This document shows, one piece after another, positions 1 through 8,966 of a DNA stretch of 64,000 nucleotides; position 1 is the stretch's first letter; each line of letters begins with the position of its first letter. This DNA comes from Listeria welshimeri serovar 6b str. SLCC5334 (GTDB lineage: Bacteria; Bacillota; Bacilli; Lactobacillales; Listeriaceae). The notes under the pieces were generated by a model, which had not been told where the DNA came from, made no database searches, and worked only from the letters and a program-made list of their open reading frames with translations. The stretch lies in contig NC_008555.1 in the NCBI RefSeq assembly GCF_000060285.1, forward strand, positions 930,001 to 994,000, written 5' to 3'. A program made the translations under genes and the position numbers.

Positions 1-1
1 C

Positions 2-763
2 GGAATTGCCTTTATGCTCACAGCACCGATTATTAATCCTGTAGTACTTTTTTCTACTTATGTCGCATTTGGGAGTACCTGGGAAGTGCCGCTATTACGT
101 GTTGCAGGAAGCCTCGTAGTCGCTCTCGTTGTTGGAAATATTATCGCTTATTTTTATAAAGGAACAGGTTTGAAAGATCGCTTTTTAAAATATGAAGCAG
201 CAAGTGAAAAAGTGGCCGTTCCAGCTGGAAACCTAGCAATTGCTAATGGTCCAGCAGAAAGCACAACAACTAATTTTCAAGTATTAAGAACCGAAGAAAC
301 TCCAGTTAGACTAGAGCATAATCATGCGCACCATCATGACGCAGAGCATACGCATACAAAAATGACATTTAGCCAAAAAGTGTGGCATACCGTTCAACAC
401 GCTGTTGACGAATTCTTTTCTGTAGGTAAATACCTTGTTTTTGGTGCTTTAATTGCTGCAGCGATGCAAACTTACATTAAAACCTCTACGCTCGTATCAA
501 TTGGTCACGGTCCGATATTATCTATCTTACTGATGATGGTACTTGCCTTTGTATTATCGCTATGTTCTGAAGCAGATGCCTTTATTGGTGCTTCTTTCCG
601 TAGTGTATTTTCCACCCAATCAATTGTCGCATTTTTAGTTTTTGGTCCAATGCTTGATATTAAAAATTTAATGATGATGTTAGGTGCATTTAAAGCGAAA
701 TTTGTCTTATTAATTGTTACTAGTGTAACGATTGTCGTCTTTTTATACGCTTTAGTTATCTAA
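2..763 (+). CDS. Permease of the UPF0718 / YcgR-YraQ family, 5' end outside the window
   Basis: The reading frame is open from base 2, so the first ATG inside the window (position 14) is probably internal and the N-terminal part lies upstream. About 254 residues are visible. Hydrophobic helices occur near the start and again in the last 120 residues. A cytoplasmic or loop segment rich in histidine (His-Asn-His-Ala-His-His-His, then His-Thr-His) lies around residues 102-115 counted from the ATG at 14, which suggests metal binding. This matches the DUF318/UPF0718 permease family, whose substrate is not established. The next gene begins 18 bases downstream and encodes the usual partner subunit, so the two form one transport unit. 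Family is fairly sure; substrate unknown. Confidence 0.8.
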   Translation, partial: GIAFMLTAPIINPVVLFSTYVAFGSTWEVPLLRVAGSLVVALVVGNIIAYFYKGTGLKDRFLKYEAASEKVAVPAGNLAIANGPAESTTTNFQVLRTEETPVRLEHNHAHHHDAEHTHTKMTFSQKVWHTVQHAVDEFFSVGKYLVFGALIAAAMQTYIKTSTLVSIGHGPILSILLMMVLAFVLSLCSEADAFIGASFRSVFSTQSIVAFLVFGPMLDIKNLMMMLGAFKAKFVLLIVTSVTIVVFLYALVI

Positions 764-781
764 CCGAAAGCAGGTGATTAC

Positions 782-1621
782 ATGTTTCGAGTTTTTATAT
801 TATTTGGATTTGGCTTTTATTTAATGCAGCTACATATTTCTGGTGATATCAGTAAATATATTAATATGAAATACGCTTATTTATCTTTTTCCGCGATGAT
901 TGCTGCATTTTTACTTGCACTTATTCAACTAGTTATGGTTTTTCGCGATGAAGATATTGGTGCAAAGACAGAGCATATGGGGCATACCCATGATGGCGAA
1001 AATACTATTTTGAAAAAAATAATGGTGTATGGTTTACTTTCCTACGCTCTAATCGCTGGTTTCTTATTTCCTGTTGCAACGCTTGATTCAACCATTGTTT
1101 CCGCTAAAGGTTTTCATTTCCCGAAAAACAACGCTGCTGGAGATGATCCATATGCTCAAAATCAATTTTTAAGACCAGATACAAGTGGTTATTTTGGAGA
1201 AACAGATTATGAAAAAATGATGTCGAAAGAAAAAGCCGCTATCATTGACCAAAACCCAATCAAAGTTAATGATAGTAATTATTTAATGACGATGGAAATT
1301 TTGTATAATTATCCAGGAGAATTTACAGGCAAACAAATCGAATTTACAGGATTTGTTTATAATGATGAAGTGACAAAAGATAATAATTTATTCTTGTTCC
1401 GTTTTGGAATTATTCACTGTGTGGCAGATTCTGGTGTATTCGGTATGCTTGTTCAAATGCCTGAAAAAACCGATTTAAAAAATGATACTTGGCTCACAGT
1501 AAAAGGAACCATTACTCAAGAATATTATTCTCCGTTCAAAATGAATATTCCGTCTGTACAAGTAGAAAGCTATAAAGAAGTAGCAAAACCAAAATCAGTT
1601 TATGTCTATCGTAAATATTAA
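782..1621 (+). CDS. TIGR03943 / YcgQ-family permease partner subunit
   Basis: A 279-residue protein with two N-terminal membrane helices (about residues 1-20 and 35-55), a histidine-containing loop (EHMGHTHDGE, residues 62-71), another helix near 80-100, and a large extracytoplasmic C-terminal domain. The C-terminal part, with a conserved Cys-Val-Ala-Asp stretch, is typical of the TIGR03943 family that is encoded next to UPF0718 permeases. The start ATG follows an AGGTGATT ribosome binding site. It lies directly behind the permease and is probably co-transcribed. Histidines in both subunits hint at a metal-related role, but that is inference. Confidence 0.8.
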   Translation: MFRVFILFGFGFYLMQLHISGDISKYINMKYAYLSFSAMIAAFLLALIQLVMVFRDEDIGAKTEHMGHTHDGENTILKKIMVYGLLSYALIAGFLFPVATLDSTIVSAKGFHFPKNNAAGDDPYAQNQFLRPDTSGYFGETDYEKMMSKEKAAIIDQNPIKVNDSNYLMTMEILYNYPGEFTGKQIEFTGFVYNDEVTKDNNLFLFRFGIIHCVADSGVFGMLVQMPEKTDLKNDTWLTVKGTITQEYYSPFKMNIPSVQVESYKEVAKPKSVYVYRKY

Positions 1622-1709
1622 ATCGCTACTTGCGGATTTATGCAGCTTGCGTTATCCTTAAATAAAGCTGTTTACGTTTTCACGAATGAATAAAAGGATG
1701 GAACATTGA

Positions 1710-2630
1710 ATGAATGATTACAACCACTACTTTCATTTCCCACGAGAAGAATGGCGCAAGCTGGAAGTGAGTAAGGACCAAATTTTAACTGCAGAGGAAC
1801 TGGAAGAAATACGTGGTTTAAATGATCGTATTTCTTTACAAGACATCTCTGAAATTTATTTACCACTAATAAAACTAATTGCGATTCAATACCATGAAGC
1901 GATTTTTATTCATGGGGAAAAAATGGAATACTTAAAGAAAAAAGAATCACGTGCGCCGTTTATCATCGCCTTAGCTGGAAGTGTGGCTGTTGGGAAAAGT
2001 ACGACAGCGCGTGTGTTCAAATTAATGCTCGATCGTTGGTTTTCCAAAACAAGGCAAGTGGAGCTTGTAACAACAGACGGTTTTTTATTTCCAAACAAAG
2101 TTTTAGAAGAGCGCGGTATTATGAACAAAAAAGGATTTCCCGAAAGTTATGATCGCGACCGTTTTGCTAAGTTTTTAACTGATTTAAAAACAAATAAAGA
2201 AGCTGTAGAAGTACCGCTATACTCGCATTTTACATATGATGTTTTAGATGAGACACGTATGATGCATAATCCGGATATCGTTATTATTGAAGGAATTAAT
2301 GTACTTCAAGCCGACCAACACGAGAGTTTATTTCCAAGTGATTTTTTTGATTTCTCGGTTTATATGGATGCTGCTGAAGCTGACATTAAGAAATGGTATT
2401 TAGAAAGGTTCTTCATGCTTCGAGAAACCGCTTTTCAAGACAAAAGTTCTTATTTCCACCAATATACTAAAATTAATAAAAAAGAAGCAGAAACGTTTGC
2501 TCTAGGGGTTTGGGATACAATCAATGGAGTTAACTTAAAAGAAAATATTGAGAAAACAAAATATCGAGCAGATTTAGTCCTCCATAAAGGGACAGATCAT
2601 CTTATTTCAGACATTTATTTACGAAAATAG
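1710..2630 (+). CDS. coaA: Type I pantothenate kinase (CoaA)
   Basis: A cytoplasmic ATP-dependent kinase that phosphorylates pantothenate in the first step of coenzyme A synthesis. The 306 residues match the bacterial type I enzyme in length. The P-loop GSVAVGKST is at about residues 89-97, followed by the family segments TTDGFLFPN and GFPESYD that bind substrate. The start ATG lies 7-8 bases after an AAGG motif. It reads alone, between the permease pair and an ABC operon, and is followed by a strong terminator at 2631. Confidence 0.95.
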   Translation: MNDYNHYFHFPREEWRKLEVSKDQILTAEELEEIRGLNDRISLQDISEIYLPLIKLIAIQYHEAIFIHGEKMEYLKKKESRAPFIIALAGSVAVGKSTTARVFKLMLDRWFSKTRQVELVTTDGFLFPNKVLEERGIMNKKGFPESYDRDRFAKFLTDLKTNKEAVEVPLYSHFTYDVLDETRMMHNPDIVIIEGINVLQADQHESLFPSDFFDFSVYMDAAEADIKKWYLERFFMLRETAFQDKSSYFHQYTKINKKEAETFALGVWDTINGVNLKENIEKTKYRADLVLHKGTDHLISDIYLRK

Positions 2631-2675
2631 CCGAATGCAGATAGAAGGAAACTTCTTGATGCGTTCGGTTTTTCC
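2631..2675 (+). terminator. Intrinsic terminator after coaA
   Basis: Inverted repeat CCGAATGCA / TGCGTTCGG with an inner AGAAG / CTTCT stem, followed by a TTTTT run. It begins immediately after the coaA stop codon. Confidence 0.85.
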
Positions 2676-2704
2676 TTTACAACTAAAAAAAAACTGAGTA
2701 CAAT
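2676..2704 (+). promoter_or_regulatory. Sigma-A promoter of the ABC-TetR operon
   Basis: TTTACA (2676-2681), a 17-base spacer and TACAAT (2699-2704). It directly precedes a palindrome that is the likely operator, and the ABC genes. Confidence 0.7.
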
Positions 2705-2709
2705 AGAAA

Positions 2710-2725
2710 GTGAGTAATCACTCAT
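2710..2725 (+). promoter_or_regulatory. Candidate operator of the TetR-family regulator
   Basis: GTGAGTAATCACTCAT contains the perfect arms TGAGT and ACTCA around four bases. It lies just downstream of the -10 box, about where transcription would start, and the operon ends with a TetR-family gene (4606-5262). Binding by that protein, and hence autoregulation, is inference. Confidence 0.55.
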
Positions 2726-2748
2726 TTTTAAAAAAGGAGGTTAGGCCA

Positions 2749-3471
2749 ATGTCAGAAATAGCGATTAATGTAAATCACTTAGATGTAAAAATTGGTAAGA
2801 AACAAATCTTATCAGATATGTCCCTTAACATAAAAAAAGGAGAAATATTTGGCTTAATAGGCCCATCAGGTGCTGGAAAAACAACCCTTGTCAAAACAAT
2901 TATTGGTATGGAAAAAGCAACCAGTGGACAAACCGAAGTACTAGAAAAAGCAATGCCGAATTTATCAGTTATAAGTAAAATTGGTTATATGGCGCAATCA
3001 GATGCACTTTATACCGATTTGACTGCTAAAGAAAACCTTGATTTTTTTGCTTCTCTTTATTCTCTAAAAGGTACAGCGAAGAAAGATCGAATGAATTATG
3101 CTGCTAATCTTGTTAACTTACAACAAGACTTAACGAAAAAGGTGAGTAACTATTCGGGAGGAATGAAGCGTAGACTTTCTCTAGCTATTTCTGTACTTGC
3201 TGATCCAGACGTCCTGATTTTAGATGAGCCAACAGTCGGTATCGATCCAGAACTAAGAAAAACAATCTGGACAGAACTAAGAGAACTTAAAGCAAATGGT
3301 AAATGTATCCTTGTGACGACACACGTGATGGATGAAGCCGAAAAATGCGATAGACTTGCAATGATTAGAAATGGAAAAATAATCGCTGTAGGGACTCCTC
3401 TGGCGCTCTCAAGCAAAACCTCATCCGGCAAACTAGAAGATGCTTTTTTAGAGTTTGGAGGGGAGAACTAA
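2749..3471 (+). CDS. ABC transporter ATP-binding protein
   Basis: ATPase subunit of an exporter. It shows Walker A GPSGAGKTT, the signature YSGGMKRR, Walker B VLILDEPT and a switch histidine (TTHVMDEA), about 240 residues in all. An upstream GTG at 2710 is in frame, but the AAAGGAGG site at 2732-2740 points to the ATG at 2749, which gives the normal N-terminus (MSEIAIN...). The stop codon overlaps the ATG of the permease gene by one base, so the two are translationally coupled. DrrA-type multidrug or lipid exporter is the nearest class; the substrate is unknown. Confidence 0.9.
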   Translation: MSEIAINVNHLDVKIGKKQILSDMSLNIKKGEIFGLIGPSGAGKTTLVKTIIGMEKATSGQTEVLEKAMPNLSVISKIGYMAQSDALYTDLTAKENLDFFASLYSLKGTAKKDRMNYAANLVNLQQDLTKKVSNYSGGMKRRLSLAISVLADPDVLILDEPTVGIDPELRKTIWTELRELKANGKCILVTTHVMDEAEKCDRLAMIRNGKIIAVGTPLALSSKTSSGKLEDAFLEFGGEN

Positions 3472-4586
3472 TGCGAATATTTGCTATCATCAAACGAATC
3501 GTGAATCAATTTCGTCGAGATAAACGGACACTGGCATTAATGTTTCTTGCACCACTGTTACTTATTACTTTACTAACGTATTTATTTGAAGGCGATACAG
3601 TGAAGCCAACTGTTGGCGTGAGCGGACTTTCGGATTCCATGGTAAAAGAACTCAAAAAAAATGACTTAACCTTAAAAAATTATTCTGAAATTACTAATAT
3701 ACCGGATAAAATGAAAGAGGCTAACCTCGATGCCTTTTTTAAACAAAATGGTGAAAAAATCGAAGTAACGTATGAAAATAGTGAACCAAGCTTGAGTAAA
3801 GAAATCAGCTTAAAACTACAAAAAACATTAATGACTGAAGCTGAGAAGCAAATACAAACTCAAGCAAAAGACACTGGACAAGCACTTGCAAAAGCTGGAA
3901 TAGACCCAAGTACGATTCCATCACTCACAAAAAAGACGGAACAACTAACTATCTCAACAGATTACATTTATGGAGATAAAGATACCAGCTTTTTCGATAC
4001 CATTAGCCCGATTTTCATTGGCTTTTTTGTATTTTTCTTTGTATTTTTAATCGCAGGAATTTCCTTCTTAAGAGAGAGAACGACAGGAACGCTTGAGCGA
4101 CTGATGGCAACACCCATTAAACGAATAGAATTAGAACTCGGTTATTTGATTGGTTTTGGTATTTTTGCTTTGCTACAGTCGATTTTAGTAGCTGTATTTT
4201 CCATTCAAGTGCTTGGAATGATGCAAAATGGCTCGTTATTCTACGTATTACTTATTACTTTAACCCTTGGAATGGTTGCTCTGGCTCTTGGGATTTTACT
4301 TTCCACCTTTGCCAATAATGAATTTCAAATCGTGCAGTTTATTCCCATTGTTATTGTGCCTCAAGTTCTATTTTGTGGAATTTTTCCTCTAGATGGAATG
4401 GCAGACTGGCTCGTATGGGTTGCTCATATTATGCCTTTATACTACGGGGCAAACGCTTTAACTTCGATTATGGTAAAAGGAGAAGGATTCGCTTCCTTTG
4501 CAAGTGACTTTTATATTTTACTAGGATTTGTGTTCATATTCGTCGTATTAAATATTTTTGCATTAAAAAAATATCGAAAAGTTTAA
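3471..4586 (+). CDS. ABC transporter permease (ABC-2 type)
   Basis: A 371-residue membrane subunit. One N-terminal helix (about residues 22-40) is followed by an extracytoplasmic domain of roughly 130 residues and then five or six helices from about residue 175 to the end, as in the YhgE/ABC-2 class. The segment LRERTTGTLERLMATPIKR after the second helix is characteristic of ABC-2 permeases. It overlaps the ATPase gene by one base and is followed after 19 bases by the regulator gene. Likely an exporter of toxic compounds under TetR control. Confidence 0.88.
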   Translation: MRIFAIIKRIVNQFRRDKRTLALMFLAPLLLITLLTYLFEGDTVKPTVGVSGLSDSMVKELKKNDLTLKNYSEITNIPDKMKEANLDAFFKQNGEKIEVTYENSEPSLSKEISLKLQKTLMTEAEKQIQTQAKDTGQALAKAGIDPSTIPSLTKKTEQLTISTDYIYGDKDTSFFDTISPIFIGFFVFFFVFLIAGISFLRERTTGTLERLMATPIKRIELELGYLIGFGIFALLQSILVAVFSIQVLGMMQNGSLFYVLLITLTLGMVALALGILLSTFANNEFQIVQFIPIVIVPQVLFCGIFPLDGMADWLVWVAHIMPLYYGANALTSIMVKGEGFASFASDFYILLGFVFIFVVLNIFALKKYRKV

Positions 4587-4605
4587 TTTGAAAGGAAGAG
4601 AAAAG

Positions 4606-5262
4606 ATGGATACAGAAGGAGATATTTTAAGACAAGTTCTCGATTTAACAGAAAAAGATAATAAAATGAGCGATAAACAAAAACGTATCGTAGCAGCTTC
4701 CATAGAATTATTTGCAGAAAAGGGCTATGCTGGAACTTCAACAAATGAAATTGCTAAAAAAGCAGGTGTGGCGGAAGGAACGATTTTTAGACATTATAAA
4801 ACAAAAAAAGATTTATTAATGGCTATTACAATGCCGACTTTAATCGGGGGAGTCATTCCATTTTTAGCTCAAAACTTTGTTAAAGAAGTTTTTGAAAGTG
4901 AATATCCAGACTTTCAATCATTTATCCGCGAAATTATCGTTAATCGTTTTGAGTTTGCTAAAGAAAACGGGAAAGTCATCAAGATTTATTTTATGGAGTT
5001 GTTTTATCACGATGAACTTAGAGTGCAGTTTTCCGAAATTTTTATGACACATGTAAAAGGACAATTTGACCAAATGATTGATTATTATAAAGAACGTGGT
5101 GAAATTGTTGATATGCCAAATAGTACAATTATGCGTGCGCTAATTACAAATATAGTAGGTTTTATGTTGACACGTTTTGTTGTTATGCCGGATGCGAACT
5201 GGGATGATGAAAAAGAAATCGATGATACCGTTACTTACATTATGCGCGGTCTTGGTAAATAA
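4606..5262 (+). CDS. TetR/AcrR-family transcriptional regulator
   Basis: A 218-residue DNA-binding repressor. The helix-turn-helix lies at about residues 30-60 (ASIELFAEKGYAGTSTNEIA followed by KKAGVAEGTIFRHYKTKK). The ATG at 4606 is chosen over the in-frame TTG at 4588 because it follows AAAGGAAGAG at good spacing. It is the last gene of the ABC operon, and the palindrome at 2710 is a plausible site for autorepression. The ligand is unknown but is probably a substrate of the exporter. Confidence 0.88.
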   Translation: MDTEGDILRQVLDLTEKDNKMSDKQKRIVAASIELFAEKGYAGTSTNEIAKKAGVAEGTIFRHYKTKKDLLMAITMPTLIGGVIPFLAQNFVKEVFESEYPDFQSFIREIIVNRFEFAKENGKVIKIYFMELFYHDELRVQFSEIFMTHVKGQFDQMIDYYKERGEIVDMPNSTIMRALITNIVGFMLTRFVVMPDANWDDEKEIDDTVTYIMRGLGK

Positions 5263-5263
5263 A

Positions 5264-5300
5264 AGAAGCGAGTCCAGAATTTTTCTGGACTCGCTTTGTT
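5264..5300. terminator. Bidirectional terminator between the TetR gene and ltaS
   Basis: GCGAGTCCAG / CTGGACTCGC stem with T-rich flanks on both strands, lying between two convergent genes. Confidence 0.85.
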
Positions 5301-7267
5301 TATTTACTATCTGTTGTTGAATCAGTAGATTTTTTCTTGTTGTAATTGTATTTACTTGGATCTACTTTTTTAAAGCCATCAGGAGCATAGAAACGTAACA
5401 AGTCACCTTGTAATACGGAATCCGAAAGCTCTAATTCTTTGGATACTTTATCTTTTGTTTCTTTCATTTCTTTTGTTTCAGTAGCAATTGGTTCACCTGT
5501 GTGTTGATTATACATATTACCACCAATCATGGAATAATTAGGAGTTATATAATCGCCATTTCGGAATGGAACCAGTTGTTTATGATCCTTAGAAAGTAAA
5601 TCTGTACCGAACTGCAAGTATTCTTTGTTATCAACACCAACCAAATGAAGTAATGTAGGAAGTAGGTCAACCTGACCACCATATTGCTCTTGCACGCCAC
5701 CTTTAACTCCTGGCACATGAATCATTAAAGGAACACGTTGCGCTTGAGCATTTTCAAAAGTGTTATAATCTTTGCCAAGAATTTTTGTCATTGCTTCTTC
5801 ATGGTTGTCAGAAATACCATAATGGTCCCCGTACATAATAATGACTGAGTTATCGTAAAGACCAGATTTCTTCAAGTAATCAACAAAACTTTTTACAGAT
5901 TCGTCTAAATAACGAGCTGTTTGGAAATACGTATCTACAGATGAATCACCCGTTGTCGCCGGAGCAATAGAAGCGTCTTTCTCATCAATTGGGTAAGGGA
6001 AGTGATTCGTTAATGTAATAAATTTCGTATAGAAAGGTTGTTGTAATGACGATAGATATTCTTCAGACTCTTTAAAGAAAGGTTTATCTTTAAGTCCGTA
6101 GTTAGAAACATCAGATTCGTTCATATCATAATAACTAGCATCAAAGAAATGATCATAACCAAATTGTTTATAAATTTCATCACGATTCCAGAAGCTCTTA
6201 TAGTTACCATGGAATACGGCACTAGTGTAGCCTTGTTGGCCTAAAATAGCAGATGCAGATTCATAAGTGTTTTGTCCTTTTGTAGTAAAGGCAGAACCTT
6301 GAGGCAAGCCGTAAAGCGAGTTCTCAAGTAACATCTCAGAGTCAGCTGTTTTACCTTGTCCTGTTTGGTGGAAGAAATTTGTAAAACTTAGTGTATTTTT
6401 ATCTTTAAAGAAAGAATTAATAAACGGCGTTACTTCTTCTCCATTTAATTTATAATTCACTAAGAATTGTTGGAAACTTTCTAAATGAATATAAATTACG
6501 TTTTTACCTTTTGCCTTACCGAAATATTCCGGATTTGGCGCAGCATATTTTGATTTAGTGTAGTTAAGTACTTCTGTTACGTCGCTACTATCAGCAAGTG
6601 CACGCTGCGTTGAGGATTCTGTACTTTTTACTGCATCATAGATTTGATAATTAGTCATACCAAGATATTTTACAATATAATTTCTATCAAAAGTTCTTGT
6701 TAAAAGTTGCGGGCGATCGATTTCTGCAAGTCCTAAGTTAGCAAAGAACATCGCGATACCAAGTGTTAATACCCCAACTACTTTTCTTGCACGAATACGA
6801 GCGGTTTTATCAGGTTTAATAAAGCGGAAAGCTAAGAGTGCAATTAAAATTATAATATCCGCAAAGTAGATAATATCGTGCCAGCTGAGTAACGCTGTGA
6901 TACTACTACCCATATCACCCATATTCTGCATTTGTTTTGCGTTTAGATTCGGAAGTGTAATGAAATCACTAAAGAATCTATAGTAAACAATATTTGCGTA
7001 AAGAATAAAACTCATCAAAAAGTCAATAACAATCATCCAGATAAACGAACGACGACCTTTAGCAAAAAGTGCGAGACCTAAAAAGAAAACAGCCCCACTT
7101 AATGGATTAATGAACAGCAAAATTTGCTGCATAAGATTTTCAATACCAAGTTTAAATTCAAGTTGATATGCAATATACGTTTTTAGCCAATAAAGAATGA
7201 CGGCTAGAACAAAAAACCCATAATTTTTGCTTAAAAACGTTTGGATTTTTATTTTCCAATCCTTCAT
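5300..7267 (-). CDS. ltaS: Lipoteichoic acid synthase LtaS
   Basis: Polymerises glycerol phosphate from phosphatidylglycerol into the LTA backbone on the outer face of the membrane. The 655 residues show five N-terminal membrane helices (to about residue 185) and a C-terminal sulfatase-fold domain with the nucleophile motif GKTADSEM and the metal-site stretch MYGDHYG. An Ala-Leu-Ala (in STQRALADSS, about residue 220) fits the signal-peptidase site at which LtaS enzymes are cut. Listeria also carries the related primase LtaP; the sequence here is full length and fits the main synthase. A hairpin followed by a T-run lies in its 5' leader. Confidence 0.93.
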   Translation of the reverse strand: MKDWKIKIQTFLSKNYGFFVLAVILYWLKTYIAYQLEFKLGIENLMQQILLFINPLSGAVFFLGLALFAKGRRSFIWMIVIDFLMSFILYANIVYYRFFSDFITLPNLNAKQMQNMGDMGSSITALLSWHDIIYFADIIILIALLAFRFIKPDKTARIRARKVVGVLTLGIAMFFANLGLAEIDRPQLLTRTFDRNYIVKYLGMTNYQIYDAVKSTESSTQRALADSSDVTEVLNYTKSKYAAPNPEYFGKAKGKNVIYIHLESFQQFLVNYKLNGEEVTPFINSFFKDKNTLSFTNFFHQTGQGKTADSEMLLENSLYGLPQGSAFTTKGQNTYESASAILGQQGYTSAVFHGNYKSFWNRDEIYKQFGYDHFFDASYYDMNESDVSNYGLKDKPFFKESEEYLSSLQQPFYTKFITLTNHFPYPIDEKDASIAPATTGDSSVDTYFQTARYLDESVKSFVDYLKKSGLYDNSVIIMYGDHYGISDNHEEAMTKILGKDYNTFENAQAQRVPLMIHVPGVKGGVQEQYGGQVDLLPTLLHLVGVDNKEYLQFGTDLLSKDHKQLVPFRNGDYITPNYSMIGGNMYNQHTGEPIATETKEMKETKDKVSKELELSDSVLQGDLLRFYAPDGFKKVDPSKYNYNKKKSTDSTTDSK

Positions 7268-7314
7268 GAAACACCTCTCCTACACACTATTTACTCGTTT
7301 TATTTATAGTTTTA

Positions 7315-7364
7315 AAATGAAAAAAAGAAGCTGTATTATGCACAAAAGAACAATCCAATACAGC
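7315..7364 (-). promoter_or_regulatory. Attenuator-like hairpin in the ltaS leader
   Basis: On the minus strand GCTGTATT (7364-7357) and AATACAGC (7337-7330) form a perfect 8-base stem with a 19-base loop, followed at once by TTCTTTTTTT. It sits between the ltaS promoter and start codon, so it has the form of an intrinsic terminator inside the leader. Function is inference. Confidence 0.5.
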
Positions 7365-7379
7365 GCCCACTTTAACATA

Positions 7380-7407
7380 ATTCTAACACAAGTTTAATAA
7401 AAGGCAA
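7380..7407 (-). promoter_or_regulatory. Putative sigma-A promoter of ltaS
   Basis: On the minus strand TTGCCT (7407-7402), a 16-base spacer and TAGAAT (7385-7380). This predicts a leader of about 105 bases before the ltaS ATG. Confidence 0.6.
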
Positions 7408-7525
7408 GTTAAAACCTATACGACTCAAGTATGAATTAACATAATATAGGCTAATATAACTAGCCAAAAAAGAACCATTCAAACGAAAAATCTGCTAGAA
7501 TAAAAAGAAAACACTGAGGTATGAA

Positions 7526-8149
7526 ATGAATTCAATTATTAAGGAACATTATTTCGAGCATAAATCCACGATAGAATTAGCGAGAGATATATTAGGTATG
7601 CGCTTAGTCCATCAAACGCAACATGTGAAACTTTCAGGATATATTGTAGAAACAGAAGCTTATCTTGGCGCGACTGATATTGCAGCTCATAGTTACCGCA
7701 ATTTAAAAACGAAACGAACAGATATCATGTATCAACCAGCTGGTGCCATCTATATGTATCAAATGCACCGCCAAGTGTTACTCAATTTTATTACGATGAA
7801 AGAGGGAGTTCCAGAGGCTGTTTTAATACGTGCGATTGAACCAGATGAAGCTTCGATCCCTTACATGGAAATAAAACGTAATGGAAAAACAGGAAGTGAG
7901 CTTACCAATGGACCTGGTAAATTGACACAAGCTTTAGGATTAACCATTAAAGATTATGGGAAAACTCTTTTTAATAGTAATATCTGGTTAGAGGAAGCAA
8001 AAATCCCACATATAATAGAAGCAACTAATCGAATTGGTGTACCTAATAAGGGTATTGCAACTCATTATCCTCTAAGGTTCACAGTAAAAGGAAGTCGTTA
8101 TATTTCTGGACAACGAAAAGGTCAGATTTTAACAGAAATATGGCAATAA
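7526..8149 (+). CDS. DNA-3-methyladenine glycosylase (AAG/MPG family)
   Basis: A 207-residue base-excision repair enzyme that removes alkylated purines. It has the family blocks [27 protein letters not shown] (with the catalytic-site glutamate), GAIYMYQMH and [14 protein letters not shown] short overlapping ATG at 7520 runs into a stop, so the ATG at 7526 after GAGGTATGAA is the start. It is divergent from ltaS, with a 258-base intergenic region, and stands apart from srtA, which has its own promoter. Confidence 0.92.
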   Translation: MNSIIKEHYFEHKSTIELARDILGMRLVHQTQHVKLSGYIVETEAYLGATDIAAHSYRNLKTKRTDIMYQPAGAIYMYQMHRQVLLNFITMKEGVPEAVLIRAIEPDEASIPYMEIKRNGKTGSELTNGPGKLTQALGLTIKDYGKTLFNSNIWLEEAKIPHIIEATNRIGVPNKGIATHYPLRFTVKGSRYISGQRKGQILTEIWQ

Positions 8150-8204
8150 ATTTACATTTTTGTCACAGTTAAAGAAAAATCTTCGCTAGTAGTACTGATA
8201 TTCT

Positions 8205-8233
8205 TTGCTTCAGATTAACTGCTACTATATAAT
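8205..8233 (+). promoter_or_regulatory. Sigma-A promoter of srtA
   Basis: TTGCTT (8205-8210), 17 bases, TATAAT (8228-8233), placed 24 bases before the srtA start codon. Confidence 0.65.
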
Positions 8234-8257
8234 GAAATAGTTACAAGGAGGAATTAT

Positions 8258-8926
8258 ATGTTAAAGAAAACAATAGCAATAATTATTTTAGTCATCGGTT
8301 TATTATTAATTTTTTCCCCATTCATCAAAAACGGAATCGTCAAGTACATGAGTGGTCATGAAACAATCGAACAATATAAAGCATCAGATATAAAGAAAAA
8401 TAATGAAAAAAAAGCGACTTTTGATTTTGAAAGTGTGCAACTACCATCAATGACATCTGTTATTAAAGGAGCCGCAGACTATGATAAAGATGCGGTCGTT
8501 GGTTCCATCGCAGTGCCATCTGTGGACGTTAATTTATTAGTTTTCAAAGGAACCAATACAGCGAACTTACTTGCAGGAGCTACAACTATGCGACCTGACC
8601 AAGTAATGGGTAAAGGAAATTATCCACTTGCAGGGCACCATATGCGCAATGAATCAATGCTATTTGGTCCAATTATGAAAGTCAAAGAAGGCGACAAGAT
8701 TTATTTAACCGACCTTGAAAATCTATATGAATACACAGTTACTGAAACGAAAACCATTAGTGAAACAGAAGTAAGTGTTATCGATGACACAAAAGATGCA
8801 AAAATCACTCTGATTACATGTGATAAGCCAACAGAAACAACGAAGCGTTTCGTCGCTGTAGGTGAACTAGATAAGACAGAGAAACTAACGAAAGAACTAG
8901 AGAATAAATATTTTCCTAGTAAATAA
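8258..8926 (+). CDS. srtA: Sortase A (class A transpeptidase)
   Basis: Anchors LPXTG surface proteins to peptidoglycan. The 222-residue protein has an N-terminal signal-anchor helix (about residues 5-24) and the sortase barrel with the catalytic histidine in LAGHHM (about residue 127), the nucleophile cysteine in LITCD (about 188) and arginine in TKRFV (about 197). RBS AAGGAGG. In Listeria, srtA is the housekeeping sortase that serves internalins. A candidate substrate, now broken, lies at 31240-32638 in this window. Confidence 0.95.
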   Translation: MLKKTIAIIILVIGLLLIFSPFIKNGIVKYMSGHETIEQYKASDIKKNNEKKATFDFESVQLPSMTSVIKGAADYDKDAVVGSIAVPSVDVNLLVFKGTNTANLLAGATTMRPDQVMGKGNYPLAGHHMRNESMLFGPIMKVKEGDKIYLTDLENLYEYTVTETKTISETEVSVIDDTKDAKITLITCDKPTETTKRFVAVGELDKTEKLTKELENKYFPSK

Positions 8927-8928
8927 AA

Positions 8929-8964
8929 AAATCTCATAGCAGCAAATGCTGTGAGATTTTTTTT
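8929..8964. terminator. Bidirectional terminator between srtA and the lipoprotein gene
   Basis: Stem ATCTCATAGCA / TGCTGTGAGAT with A-run before and T-run after, between convergent genes. Confidence 0.85.
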
Positions 8965-8966
8965 TA

